Numbered from the stretch's first letter, positions 17,530 to 26,665 are shown. The stretch is DNA of 64,000 nt from Streptomyces sp. NBS 14/10 (GCF_002224125.1 NZ_NCSM01000018.1:372001-436000); one strand, 5' to 3'. A program made the numbers and translations. The notes: generated from the sequence alone by a model not told the origin.

Positions 17530-18581
17530 GTTCGCTTGGCCCAGCGGGCGGTCACCACGTTCACCGCCGCGACGGCCCGGGCGGCCTCGCGCCGGTCGGT
17601 GCGGATCGCGTTGGCGAATTCGACGTGCAGGAAGGTGCTGTCCTGGGCCGCCGCGGCGCGGCCCTGTTCGTTGGTGCGGCCCTCCAGGGGGCAGGAGCGG
17701 ACCCAGGCGCGGCAGACCTCGAAGTCCCGGGCGCGCAGGGCGTTCGCGAGGGTACGGCCGTCGGCGCGGCTTTCGCGGGTGGCGCGGCCGGTCGAGGCGA
17801 TGACGTCGTAGTCGGGGGCCGAGTCGTCGGCGAAGCCGTGGATCTGGATACCGGGGAGTCCGCGTTCGGCCAGTTCGGCGCAGACCGCGGCGAAGACGGT
17901 GTAGCGCCGGTGCGCCACGTCGGCCGCGTCGCCGACGCCCGCGTCGCGGTGGGCGCCCGCGAGCACGAGCACGCCGCCGGGGCTGCCGCGCAGGACGCCG
18001 ACGCCCAGCTGTTCGGTACGGGCGTCCGCCACCGGGTGCGGAATCTGGACGGACCAGCGCGCGGGGGCCGAGAGGTCGATGTAGACGCGCCCCCAGCCGC
18101 GCGGCGTGGGGCCGGTCTCGGTGCGGTCGGCGATCTCGGCGTAGCGCCGGCCGGTGGCGCTGTCGGTGATCGTACGGAGGTCGAAGTCCAGGCCGTCGAG
18201 GCGGGCCGCGGCCTGGCCGCGGTGGCCGTCCAGGAGCAGCCCTACGGCCCGGGCGACGGCCTGGCGGTCGGCGCGCCTGGGCTCCAGATAGCCGGTGTCC
18301 GCGCCGAACCGGGCCGTGTAGTCGGTGATCCGGCGCTCCAGATCGACGCCCGCTGTAGGGGTGGAGTTTCCGTCCTCGTCACTTTCGGCGCGTATGACGA
18401 GGACGGCCGTCAGCAGGGCGGCCACGGCGGTGAGCGCCGCGAGGCCGATGACGAGGGGGTTCTTCCGGGCGGCGGCGGAGGTCTTCCGAAGGACGGTCTT
18501 CCGAGCGACGGAAGAGGTCTTCCTGGCGGCGTGGGTGGTGTTTCGGGGGCGGTCGGCTCTCATGCTGGAGTCGGCTCTCAT
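17505..18581 (-). CDS. Membrane-anchored extracytoplasmic protein next to pgs genes
   Basis: This 358-residue protein is not assigned to a family with confidence. A basic N-terminus (rich in Arg, Lys, Thr) is followed by one membrane segment (about 45-65), so the bulk lies outside the membrane. The external part contains LVLAGAHRDAGVGD, IQIHGFADDSAPDYDV, RTNEQG and FLHVEFANAIR. The spacing of these His/Glu/Arg patches recalls metallo-amidohydrolases such as phage poly-gamma-glutamate hydrolase, but the match is loose. It is divergent from the sensor-HAMP gene that opens the pgsBC operon, which suggests a role in polymer turnover. The 5' end has a small duplication: ATGAGAGCCGAC occurs twice 18 bases apart, so the start may be 18581 or 18563. 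Confidence 0.75.
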   Translation of the reverse strand: MRADSSMRADRPRNTTHAARKTSSVARKTVLRKTSAAARKNPLVIGLAALTAVAALLTAVLVIRAESDEDGNSTPTAGVDLERRITDYTARFGADTGYLEPRRADRQAVARAVGLLLDGHRGQAAARLDGLDFDLRTITDSATGRRYAEIADRTETGPTPRGWGRVYIDLSAPARWSVQIPHPVADARTEQLGVGVLRGSPGGVLVLAGAHRDAGVGDAADVAHRRYTVFAAVCAELAERGLPGIQIHGFADDSAPDYDVIASTGRATRESRADGRTLANALRARDFEVCRAWVRSCPLEGRTNEQGRAAAAQDSTFLHVEFANAIRTDRREAARAVAAVNVVTARWAKRTPHPGETG

Positions 18582-18830
18582 GATGAAACGGACGATAGCG
18601 GTGCAACCGGTTCCGGCCGCAGGTCCGCGGCGATCACGATCGAGCGATCTGACTCACATTTTCATCCCCTCATGCAACCCTTAGCCCCGCGCGACGATCC
18701 AAACCTCACGGGTCGCGCGCGTTTGCGCGGCCGCGCGCCCCGCAGGGCCCGCGTATTGACGCGCTCTGAGGGCAGTGCGGGCGCCCCAGGCATTTTCAGG
18801 TTTTCCAGGTATTTCCAGAGAGGAGCCCCC
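18582..18830. promoter_or_regulatory. Divergent promoter region of the pgs locus
   Basis: This 249-base intergenic stretch separates the divergent membrane protein and the sensor-HAMP gene and must hold both promoters. A run of related units, TTTTCAGG, TTTTCCAGG and ATTTCCAG (about 18792-18817), lies just before the ribosome site AGAGAGGAG of the rightward operon. No known operator was recognised. Confidence 0.4.
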
Positions 18831-21059
18831 GTGGCCGCTTCGGCGCCGAAGCGGCGGCGAAAGATCCGCCGACGGGCTGATATGTCGCTGATAGGCGGCA
18901 TTCGTCCTCCTATAGCCGTACTCTCGGCTCTGCTCCTCTCCCTGGCGGGAATCACCGCCCTCACCTTCGGTAAAACCGAGAACGTCCTCGTACCGAAGGC
19001 CGTACTGACCTCCCAGCAGCACTTCGCCGAGGACGGGGCCGTCGCACTGCGCGCCTCGCTCGACGAGTCGGTCACCGACCTCGACCGCACCGCGATCCTC
19101 TTCAGCGAGGGCAAGCCCGTCTCCGCCGACGCCGTCCTCGACAAAACGGGCAGCGTCTACCAGAAGTGGAGCGGCACCGCGGTCATCGAGATCAAGTCGG
19201 GCAAGCTGCTCGCCGCCCGCGGCGAGACCGTGCCGCTCACCGTGATCGACCGCACCAAACTCTCCGGCAAGGACGGCCTGAAGCCCCGGCTGGTCCGGCT
19301 GCAGAACGGCCAGACCCGGCTGATCGCCCTCGCCCTGCTCTCCTGGAAGGGCCAGCCCCAGCAGCTCCTGATCGCCTCCAGCAATCTGAAGGTGCCCGGG
19401 ATGCGGCTGAGCGAGACCCGGGGCATCGGCGTCGTGGACTCGACCGGCACGATCCTCAGCAGCGACGGGGCCCTCGACAGCGAGCGGGCGCAAGCCGAGC
19501 TGAAGGACTTCGCCACCATCTCCGCCAAGAAGTCCCGGCAGAACCCCATCAGCTCCAAGGAGCCGGGTTCCGGCGGCTACGCGGGCGTCAGCGGCAGCCT
19601 CACCGGCGACGCCTCGGGCGACAGGCGGACCGTCGCCGGCTACGCCTCGCTCGCCGCCGCCGAACCGGGCGAGTCCACGGTGGCCAGCGGCCTCGGGCTG
19701 AGCATCGTCACCCAGGTCGGCATCACCGAGCGCGCCTCCCAACTGGCCCGGCCGGCCTTCGGCCTGGCCGCCGCGGGCGCGCTGCTGGTCATCGGCGGCC
19801 TGGCCATCGCCGTGCTGCTCGGCACCGTCCAGCGCCCCCTGATCCGGCTGTTCCTGGAGAGCCGCCGGCTCACCCGTGGCGATCTGGCCCGCCCGGTGAC
19901 CGTGCCCCGGTTCGGCGAGGCCGCCCGTATCGGCCGCGCCCTGGAGCGGCTGCGGCAGCAGCTGCGCGGGGAGGCACCTGAAGATGCTGACGGCACGGCC
20001 GGCGCGCGCGGCGGCCGGCGGCTGGGCACCCGCGCCCTGGTCGCCGTCTCCGCCGTACTGCTGCTGACCTGGTCGGTCCCGCTGACCCTGCTGCTCAACC
20101 GCCCGAGCTCCTCCGTACACATCCCGGCCCAGGTGGTCGCCGACCAGAAGGCGCGCACCGAGACGATCAGCGACCGGGTGCGCCGGGCGCTCAACGAGGG
20201 CCACGCGGACCTGTCCGCCATCGCCGCCCTGATCGGCAACCGCACCTCGGCCGAGGACATGGCGGACGTACTGGACCGCACCATCGAGGAACACCCGCGC
20301 TACGAGTCCGTCTACGTCCTCAGCGGCGACGGCGAGGTGCTGGCCCGGGCCGGGGACGACCCGCACCACTCCTCCGGTGAGCGCCCCGCCGACCAGCCCC
20401 TGAAGGTGTCCGGGCACGGCGGCAAGAAGCCCGTCATCCGCGCCACCGCCCCCCTCCAGGGGAAGGCGGGCGCCGCTGTCGTGGGCGAGTTCGACATCGA
20501 CTTCGTCAACGCGCTGCTGCGCCGCGACGGCCTCGGCCAGGTCCGGGTGATCGACGCCGAGGGCCGGACCATCGCCGGGAACTCCGGCTACCTGGCCTTC
20601 GAGAAGATGCCCGGTCACCTCTCCCCGCTGGTCGACCGCAAGCAGGCGCACGCCAAGGTCCAGCGCGGCGACGACGTACGGATCGCGGCCGCGGCCCCCA
20701 TGACGGGCGGCGGCGCGGCGAAGGTCCTCGACTGGAGCGTCGTCAGCTGGCAGCCCGCGTCCCGGCTCGACATCCCCGCGTACACCCTGCAGAACCGCAC
20801 CGTGCTGGTCGGGCTGCTCGGCCTCACCGCGGCGGCGGCCTGCCTGGGCTGGCTGCACATCGTGGTCGTCCGCCCGCTGCGCGCACTCGCCGACCAGGCC
20901 GAGGCGCTTGCGGGCGGCGACCGGCGTACCGTCCTCTTCCCGCGCCACCACGACGAGGTCGGCGCCGTCGTCCGCAGCCTGGAGCTCATCCGGCAGCAGT
21001 TGCAGGAGCAGCAGCGCGGCGGGCGCGACGGCAGCCGGTCCCTCGCCGGAAGGAACTGA
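18831..21059 (+). CDS. Tandem sensor-HAMP membrane protein without output domain
   Basis: This 742-residue protein has two copies of the layout membrane segment, large external domain, membrane segment, HAMP. Membrane segments lie near 26-46, 312-335, 408-428 and 665-690. The HAMP-like segments read RPLIRLFLESRRLTRGDLARPV and RPLRALADQAEALAGGD. The external halves resemble dCache-type sensors. No kinase, cyclase or chemotaxis output domain follows. GTG 18831 follows AGAGAGGAG by 5 bases. It starts the operon that continues with pgsB 6 bases downstream, so it may sense the cell surface or act in polymer export in place of the missing CapA/PgsA. That role is inference from position. Confidence 0.85.
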   Translation: MAASAPKRRRKIRRRADMSLIGGIRPPIAVLSALLLSLAGITALTFGKTENVLVPKAVLTSQQHFAEDGAVALRASLDESVTDLDRTAILFSEGKPVSADAVLDKTGSVYQKWSGTAVIEIKSGKLLAARGETVPLTVIDRTKLSGKDGLKPRLVRLQNGQTRLIALALLSWKGQPQQLLIASSNLKVPGMRLSETRGIGVVDSTGTILSSDGALDSERAQAELKDFATISAKKSRQNPISSKEPGSGGYAGVSGSLTGDASGDRRTVAGYASLAAAEPGESTVASGLGLSIVTQVGITERASQLARPAFGLAAAGALLVIGGLAIAVLLGTVQRPLIRLFLESRRLTRGDLARPVTVPRFGEAARIGRALERLRQQLRGEAPEDADGTAGARGGRRLGTRALVAVSAVLLLTWSVPLTLLLNRPSSSVHIPAQVVADQKARTETISDRVRRALNEGHADLSAIAALIGNRTSAEDMADVLDRTIEEHPRYESVYVLSGDGEVLARAGDDPHHSSGERPADQPLKVSGHGGKKPVIRATAPLQGKAGAAVVGEFDIDFVNALLRRDGLGQVRVIDAEGRTIAGNSGYLAFEKMPGHLSPLVDRKQAHAKVQRGDDVRIAAAAPMTGGGAAKVLDWSVVSWQPASRLDIPAYTLQNRTVLVGLLGLTAAAACLGWLHIVVVRPLRALADQAEALAGGDRRTVLFPRHHDEVGAVVRSLELIRQQLQEQQRGGRDGSRSLAGRN

Positions 21060-21065
21060 AAAACC

Positions 21066-22664
21066 GTGCTCTTCCTTTACACCGTGCTCATGGTGTGCAG
21101 CGCGATACTGCTGGTCGCCGGGGTCGTGGAGCAGCGGCGGCACTTCGCCAACCTGGACAACATCCCCACCCGGGTGCTGGTCAACGGCATCCGCGGCAAG
21201 TCGTCCATCACCCGGCTGTGCGCGGGCGCGCTGCGCGGCGGCGACCTGGTCACCGTGGCCAAGACCACCGGTACGGCCGCCCGGTTCATCCACCCCGACG
21301 CCACCGAGGAGCCGGTCTACCGCAAGTTCGGCATCGCCAACGTCGTCGAGCAGATCGGCATCGTGCGGCGGGCCGCCGCGTACCGCCCGGACGCGCTGGT
21401 CATCGAGTGCATGGCCGTCATGCCGGCGCTCCAGGAGATCAACCAGTCCAAGCTGATCCGCTCCACGATCGGCGTGCTGTGCAACGTCCGCGAGGACCAC
21501 CTCGCCGAGATGGGCCCCACCCTGGACGATGTGGCGCGCTCGCTGTGCCGCTCGATGCCGGAGGACGGGATCTGCGTCACCGCCGAGAAGGAGCGTCTGC
21601 ACATCCTCCAGGAGGAGGCCGACGCCCGGAACTGCCGGCTGATCTACGCGGACCCGGAGACGGTCTCCGATGAGGAGCTGCGCGGCTTCAGCTGGTTCAC
21701 CTTCAAGGAGAACGTGGCGATCGCGCTCACCGTCGCCGAACTCCTCGGCGTGGAGCGCAAGGTGGCGCTTCAGGGCATGTACGACGCGCCGCCGGACCCC
21801 GGTGTGCTGTCGGTCGAGCGCTACCGCACCGACGAGGGCAAGCGGCTGCGCTTCGCCAACGTCTTCGCGGCCAACGACCCCGAGTCGACGCTGATGAACA
21901 TCAACCAGCTGCTCGACCTCGGCGCGATCCACCGCCCGCTCAACGTGGTGATCAACTGCCGCCCCGACCGCGTCGAACGCAACGGCCAGATGGGCGAGAT
22001 CATCCCCGACCTCGACCCCGAGCACGTCTTTGTGATCGGCCACCCGGCCAAGTCCGCCATCGACGCCATCCCGGCCTCGTACCGCTCGCGCGCCGTCGAC
22101 CTCGGCGGCGACCGGCGCGATCCGGAGGAGTTCATGGCGCAGATGCTCGGCATACTCGGGCCCAACTCCTCGCTGGTCGCCATCGGCAACATCCACGGCC
22201 AGGGCGAACTGCTGCTCGAGCACCTGGCCGAGCTCCCGGCCGACGACTCCCCCGACGAGCCGGGCGCCGGCGTCGGCGACAGCGTTGGTGCCCCCGAGCC
22301 CGCCGCCGCTCCCGTCGGAGCGACCGCACCGACCACGCAGGCCGCGGCGGCCACGGCGGCGCTGCCCGCCCTGCCCGCCTCGTCGTCCGCCCTGCCCGCA
22401 CCGCCCGAACACGTCGACACGATGCAGCTGTACGCGCCCCGTATCGACCCCTACCAGCGGTACCCGGAGGCGTACGAGACCCGGTACGGGCAGCGGCAGC
22501 CCGCGGCGCAGGACGGCCAGGACCGCCCCCGCGGCTACTTCGAGCCCCGAGTGCCGCCCCAGCCCCTCAAGGCAGACCCGCCCCCCGCAGCGGACCAGCC
22601 CGCCGCGGCAGCCCAGCCCCCCGCCGAAGACCAGCAGTGGCACAGCTCAGGAGAGCCGCGTTGA
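21066..22664 (+). CDS. pgsB: Poly-gamma-glutamate synthase subunit PgsB/CapB
   Basis: This 532-residue protein belongs to the CapB/PgsB family, Mur-ligase-like amide ligases that polymerise glutamate through the gamma-carboxyl using ATP. An N-terminal membrane segment (about 3-22) is followed by the nucleotide loop NGIRGKSSITR (40-50, Lys45). Other family segments are VAKTTGTAAR, VIECMAVMPALQEINQSK and GVLCNVREDHLAEMGPT. The catalytic part ends near residue 395, the usual length of the family. A further 135 residues rich in Pro, Ala and Gln follow and are unusual. GTG 21066 follows GGAAGG. The stop overlaps pgsC by four bases (TTGA), so the two subunits are coupled. The sensor-HAMP gene precedes it and an NlpC/P60 gene follows pgsC. 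Confidence 0.9.
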   Translation: MLFLYTVLMVCSAILLVAGVVEQRRHFANLDNIPTRVLVNGIRGKSSITRLCAGALRGGDLVTVAKTTGTAARFIHPDATEEPVYRKFGIANVVEQIGIVRRAAAYRPDALVIECMAVMPALQEINQSKLIRSTIGVLCNVREDHLAEMGPTLDDVARSLCRSMPEDGICVTAEKERLHILQEEADARNCRLIYADPETVSDEELRGFSWFTFKENVAIALTVAELLGVERKVALQGMYDAPPDPGVLSVERYRTDEGKRLRFANVFAANDPESTLMNINQLLDLGAIHRPLNVVINCRPDRVERNGQMGEIIPDLDPEHVFVIGHPAKSAIDAIPASYRSRAVDLGGDRRDPEEFMAQMLGILGPNSSLVAIGNIHGQGELLLEHLAELPADDSPDEPGAGVGDSVGAPEPAAAPVGATAPTTQAAAATAALPALPASSSALPAPPEHVDTMQLYAPRIDPYQRYPEAYETRYGQRQPAAQDGQDRPRGYFEPRVPPQPLKADPPPAADQPAAAAQPPAEDQQWHSSGEPR

Positions 22665-23143
22665 TCCCCTCCGTCCTCACCCCAGAGATCGCCGCGCTCG
22701 GTATCGCGCTCGGGCTCATGTTCTCGCTCGTCTGCTATCTGACGACCAACCTCTCGCCCGGCGGCATGATCACTCCGGGCTGGCTCGCGCTGACCCTCGT
22801 CGAGGACCTTCAGCGCGCCGCGATGGTCATCGGCGTCACCGTCCTCACCTATGTGTGCGTCCTGCTGCTGCAGCGCTTTGTGATCCTCTACGGCAAGCGG
22901 CTGTTCGCGGCGGTCGTGCTCACCGGCGTACTGCTGCAGGCCACCGTGATGATCGCGCTGACCATCGAGTTCCCGCTGATGTACAGCAACCAGACGCTCG
23001 GATTCATCGTCCCCGGCCTGATCGCCTACCAGCTGGTGCGCCAGCCCAAGGGGCCCACGCTGCTGGCCACCGGGTCGGTGACGCTCGGAGCTTACGTCGT
23101 CCTCACCGCCGGGATCCTGCTCGGCGTCATGCCGTCCTCCTGA
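22661..23143 (+). CDS. pgsC: Poly-gamma-glutamate biosynthesis protein PgsC/CapC
   Basis: This 160-residue membrane protein belongs to the CapC/PgsC family, the membrane partner of PgsB. Four to five hydrophobic segments fill it, with the family features GLMFSLVCYLTTNLSPGGMITPGWLAL near the start and YSNQTLGFIVPGLIAYQLVRQ. I use TTG 22661, which overlaps the pgsB stop and follows AGGAGAG by 5 bases. A GTG at 22637 would lengthen the protein by 8 residues and has no ribosome site. Length then matches the family (about 150). It forms one operon with pgsB and the NlpC/P60 gene. Confidence 0.9.
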   Translation: MIPSVLTPEIAALGIALGLMFSLVCYLTTNLSPGGMITPGWLALTLVEDLQRAAMVIGVTVLTYVCVLLLQRFVILYGKRLFAAVVLTGVLLQATVMIALTIEFPLMYSNQTLGFIVPGLIAYQLVRQPKGPTLLATGSVTLGAYVVLTAGILLGVMPSS

Positions 23144-23163
23144 CCCCACCCCCGGAGCCGACC

Positions 23164-24231
23164 ATGTCTGCCAAGAAGACCTCGAAGAAACGCGGCGCGC
23201 TGCACGCCGTGACCGTGCTCGCGCTGCTCGGCGCCAGCGCCTATCTGACCGTGGAGCTGCGGAAGGAGGAGGACTCCAAAGCCCCGGCGGTGCAGAAGGT
23301 CACGGACAATCCGCAGCTGGAGAACAGCGCGGAGGACACCGGGACCAAGACCTGGGAGCGGCTGAAGAACCCGGAGCGCACCGTGCTGCGCGGCTCCAAG
23401 GGCCAGGTGCTCGCCACCTTCACCGACGGCGCCCGCACCGCCACCCTCAAGGGCCCCAGCCGCACCTTCTCCGAACCCGCCAACACCACCTCCCGCGTGG
23501 TGACCGAGGACTGGGTGCGGCTGATGCCCGAGCCCTGGCGCCAGGGGGCGGAGAAGGAGCAGTGGTTCAAGGACTGGTTCAAGCAGAGCTACGGCAGCGA
23601 AGAGGACGACATCTTCGCGATCGCCTTCCAGTACAGCCAGGGCGCGCCGCTCAAGAAGGACGACGAGGGCATCCCGTACGCGGGTGACGCCGTCTTCGGA
23701 CCGTTCAAGCAGGACGGTGTGGACCGGCTGGAACAGAACGACTTCTACGACTACTTGGGCATCCCGTACACCTTCCGCGACGGCACCACGATGCAGGCGC
23801 GCAAGGAGCGCTACCGCGCGCTGGACTGCTCCGGCTTCATGCGCATGGTGTGGGGCTATCGCGCCCGCTACCCGCTGCGGGCCTCGAACACCGTCGGGGA
23901 CGGGCTGCCGCGCACCGCCGACGGCATGGCCCGCTCGAACGTGGGCGCGGACATCATCAAGCTCCAGGGCCCCTCGCCCTGGTACCAGCGCCCGGCCAAC
24001 ATCGATGTGCTGCAACCCGGCGACCTGCTCTTCTTCAAAATGGATCACCGCACGGGCAACCACATGGACCATGTCGCGCTGTATCTCGGCGTGGACACCG
24101 ACGGCCACCGGGTGTTCATCTCCAGCCGCAAGGAGGTCAACGGACCCACCATGGGCGACAAGGGCGGCGCCTCGCGCATCGACGGCAACGGCTTTTACGC
24201 CCAGCTGTTCCGCAGCGCGAAGCGGCTCTAG
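23164..24231 (+). CDS. NlpC/P60 family hydrolase in the pgs operon
   Basis: This 355-residue protein has an N-terminal membrane anchor or signal (about 13-30), then a unique region, and a C-terminal NlpC/P60 cysteine peptidase domain (about 195-350). The catalytic cysteine is Cys222 in LDCSGFMRMVWG and the histidine is His303 in HMDHVALYLG. NlpC/P60 enzymes cut gamma-glutamyl bonds in peptidoglycan stem peptides, and B. subtilis PgdS cuts poly-gamma-glutamate. Being 20 bases downstream of pgsC, it may trim or release the polymer; that is inference. ATG 23164 follows GGAG by 6 bases. Residues 65-190 have no assigned fold. Confidence 0.88.
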   Translation: MSAKKTSKKRGALHAVTVLALLGASAYLTVELRKEEDSKAPAVQKVTDNPQLENSAEDTGTKTWERLKNPERTVLRGSKGQVLATFTDGARTATLKGPSRTFSEPANTTSRVVTEDWVRLMPEPWRQGAEKEQWFKDWFKQSYGSEEDDIFAIAFQYSQGAPLKKDDEGIPYAGDAVFGPFKQDGVDRLEQNDFYDYLGIPYTFRDGTTMQARKERYRALDCSGFMRMVWGYRARYPLRASNTVGDGLPRTADGMARSNVGADIIKLQGPSPWYQRPANIDVLQPGDLLFFKMDHRTGNHMDHVALYLGVDTDGHRVFISSRKEVNGPTMGDKGGASRIDGNGFYAQLFRSAKRL

Positions 24232-24275
24232 GGGCTGGGTCGCCGCAACACCGGGTCACCTGGACACCGGGTCGC

Positions 24276-26534
24276 CTAAACACCGGGGGCGGGTTCGGGC
24301 TGCTGCGTGGAGGGTCCCTCCCCGGTGGGGCTGGTGGGACCGGTTGGGCCGGTAGGGCCGACGGTGGCGGTGGTGCCGCTGAGCGGCAGGGTCATCGCCA
24401 CATGGCCCCAGTCGTCCAGCATGGTGACCTTCGCGCTGTACGTGGTGCCGGGCTCGGCCGAGGCGGGAGGGCTGAACACGACCTCGAAGACGCAGGGGCC
24501 GGAGGCGGACCTCGGAGGGCCCGGTTTCTGGGTGGCGGGGCATGAGGTCGCGTGGACGCGCCAGGCGCTGGGGTCGCTGACGGCGAGGGTCTTCGCGTCG
24601 TCGCACTCCCAGTAGCTGTCCCAGGTCACGCTCTTGCTGTCCTGCTCCCCCGCCGCCACCGGTCCGAAGGAACCGACAGCCAGCGCAACGGGCGGGCACT
24701 GGCCGGAGCCATAGGTGGGCTGCCCGGTGGTGGGCCCGGCGGTAGTGGTGACGGGGGCGGTGGTGGCCGTCGGGGCGGTGGTCGTCGCGGTCGGCAGGCC
24801 GGTGGTCGGGATGGCGCTCGACGTGGGTGCGCTGGTCGGGGTCAGCGTGGGCGTCGGATCGAAGGACGTGATGGGGACGGTGGGGTCGGCGCGGGGGCTT
24901 TCACCGCCCGCGCTCGCGAACGCCACAAAGACGCCGCCCGCCACCAGCAGGGCCGCCGCCGTCCCAATAGCGACCGGATTCGCCGCGAACGAGCTCAGCG
25001 CCGACTTCCCGGCCGCCGCCGAGCCATGGCCCACGGCATGGCTCACCGCCTGGCTCGCGGCGTGGCCCGAGGCGGGGCCGCCCAGATGTCCGGCCGCCGC
25101 GCCGGCGCCGAAGGACAGCCCGGCCGCGACCCCGACCGCCAGCCCGAGCGCCCGTCTGCGCGCCTCTTCCTCATGGGTGAAGTACGCCAGATCGGCGGCG
25201 GCCCCCAGCGCGCGGGCCGCGCCCGAGCCAAGCCCCAGCACCTGCCGCCAGGAGCCCCAACGCAGCGAACGGGCCAGGGCGGGAGCCGTGAAGCGGGCGA
25301 GATCGCGAACGGCTCCATGGCCGCCCGCGAGCGCGGCCGCCTCCAGGACGCGGCGGACCACCGCGGACTGGGCGGCCAGCTCATGACGGGTGGCCCCGCG
25401 CGCCCAGCCCACCAACGCGACGGCCAGCACGGCCGGATCCTGCGCGGGCCCGGTGCGCTCGGCGACCAACTGGGCGAGCCGCCCCGTGGCCCGGAAGCCG
25501 CCGCCCTCCGAGGAAGCCAGACGCAGCGCCTCCAGCTCCGCGGCGGCGGCCCGGTCCACTCCGGCCGCGCTGGTGGCCCCGGCAGGGTGGGCTGGTCCGG
25601 CCGCGATTACGGCCAGCAGCGCCGGGGACAGCGGAAGGGGCTCGACGGCACACAGGATGCGCAGCAGCTTGCCCGCCCCATCACTGAGCCCACCCGCCAG
25701 CCCGACCGCAAGCGCCCTTTCGTCCACCGCAAGCCCGGCGGAACCGGCGGAACCGGCGGACTCCATAGGCCCCGCCCCCGCGGCGCGCAGGGCCGCGGCG
25801 GCCTGCAGCAGGGTCAGGGGGTGGCCGCGTACGGTGGCGATCAGATGGGCCGCCGCCGCTCGCTCATCGCCCCGCAGCGGGCGGCCCAGCTCCTCGGTGA
25901 GCAGCGCGAGCGCGGGCTCCTCCAGCAGCCCGTCCAGCCGCAGGGCCCGCCCCTCTTGCCCCTCCTGCCACTCCTGGCGCTCGGCGGTGACCACCAGGAC
26001 ATCGCATCCGGGCGTGGCCGCCACGAGCTCCGTCAGCTCCTCGGCCGAGCCTTGGAAGTCGTCAACCGCGACCAGGGCGTGGACCGAGGCCATCAGCTGC
26101 TGTGTCACCGCCGGCGCGGGCTTGTAGTCGGGCGCCTCGTAGCACGCCTGGAAGAGCTCCTGGACGAGGTCACAGGCCGGCACCCCGGCCGCCGGGAGAT
26201 ACACCACGTCCTGGCCGCGGGCCGCGGCGTCGGCCGCGAACCGGCGCAGCAGTAGGGACTTGCCGATGCCGGGCGGACCGTAGATCTGCACCGGGTGGCC
26301 CTGCGACAGCCACCGCCGCAGCGCCGCCAGCTCCCCCTCGCGGCCCAGCAGCTCGGGCATGCGGTACGGCAGGGCGCGCCCCGCGGGACGGGCTCGGCGG
26401 CGGGCAAAGGGCGGCGGCTCGCTCCGTACGGTCACCGAGGAGCCGCGCTCGGCATTGATCACGACATTGCGATCACCGACGACGACCTGTCCTTCGACAT
26501 CGCCGTGTACGTGGACCCCGCTTCCACCGGCCAT
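24276..26534 (-). CDS. Membrane STAND-type NTPase with extracytoplasmic domain
   Basis: This 752-residue protein starts with VHVHGDVEGQVVVGDRNVVIN, a short motif found at the head of many actinobacterial NTPases linked to conflict or signalling systems. A STAND/AAA-like ATPase follows: Walker A GPPGIGKS (86-93), Walker B-like ALVAVDDF. A helical region extends to about 530. One membrane segment (about 540-565) leads to an outside Thr/Pro-rich linker and a C-terminal beta-type domain with paired cysteines (CPPVALAVGSF, YWECDD, TSCP, GPCVF), ending in a Gly-Pro-Thr repeat tail. So an internal NTPase is wired to an external sensor or anchor. Partner proteins are not obvious: it is convergent with the pgs operon and divergent from the YnfA gene. 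Confidence 0.82.
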   Translation of the reverse strand: MAGGSGVHVHGDVEGQVVVGDRNVVINAERGSSVTVRSEPPPFARRRARPAGRALPYRMPELLGREGELAALRRWLSQGHPVQIYGPPGIGKSLLLRRFAADAAARGQDVVYLPAAGVPACDLVQELFQACYEAPDYKPAPAVTQQLMASVHALVAVDDFQGSAEELTELVAATPGCDVLVVTAERQEWQEGQEGRALRLDGLLEEPALALLTEELGRPLRGDERAAAAHLIATVRGHPLTLLQAAAALRAAGAGPMESAGSAGSAGLAVDERALAVGLAGGLSDGAGKLLRILCAVEPLPLSPALLAVIAAGPAHPAGATSAAGVDRAAAAELEALRLASSEGGGFRATGRLAQLVAERTGPAQDPAVLAVALVGWARGATRHELAAQSAVVRRVLEAAALAGGHGAVRDLARFTAPALARSLRWGSWRQVLGLGSGAARALGAAADLAYFTHEEEARRRALGLAVGVAAGLSFGAGAAAGHLGGPASGHAASQAVSHAVGHGSAAAGKSALSSFAANPVAIGTAAALLVAGGVFVAFASAGGESPRADPTVPITSFDPTPTLTPTSAPTSSAIPTTGLPTATTTAPTATTAPVTTTAGPTTGQPTYGSGQCPPVALAVGSFGPVAAGEQDSKSVTWDSYWECDDAKTLAVSDPSAWRVHATSCPATQKPGPPRSASGPCVFEVVFSPPASAEPGTTYSAKVTMLDDWGHVAMTLPLSGTTATVGPTGPTGPTSPTGEGPSTQQPEPAPGV

Positions 26535-26665
26535 CGGGCTGCCCCTCCCCCTAGCGCCAACCCAATTCGAGTTGTAGCAGGAGAATTAGCCTGTTAGCCA
26601 GCGATATTTCTTATTGATCGATAATGACCGATCTGGCACCGGTCAACCCCCCGTACCCTTCCCCT

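Noticed and set aside
17523..18830. Long 5' extension of the sensor-HAMP frame
   Set aside because: It runs antisense through the 17505 gene; a strong ribosome site fixes the start at GTG 18831.
18681..22643. 1320-codon minus-strand open frame
   Set aside because: Antisense to the sensor-HAMP and pgsB genes, with low-complexity Gly/Arg/Val-rich translation and no domains.
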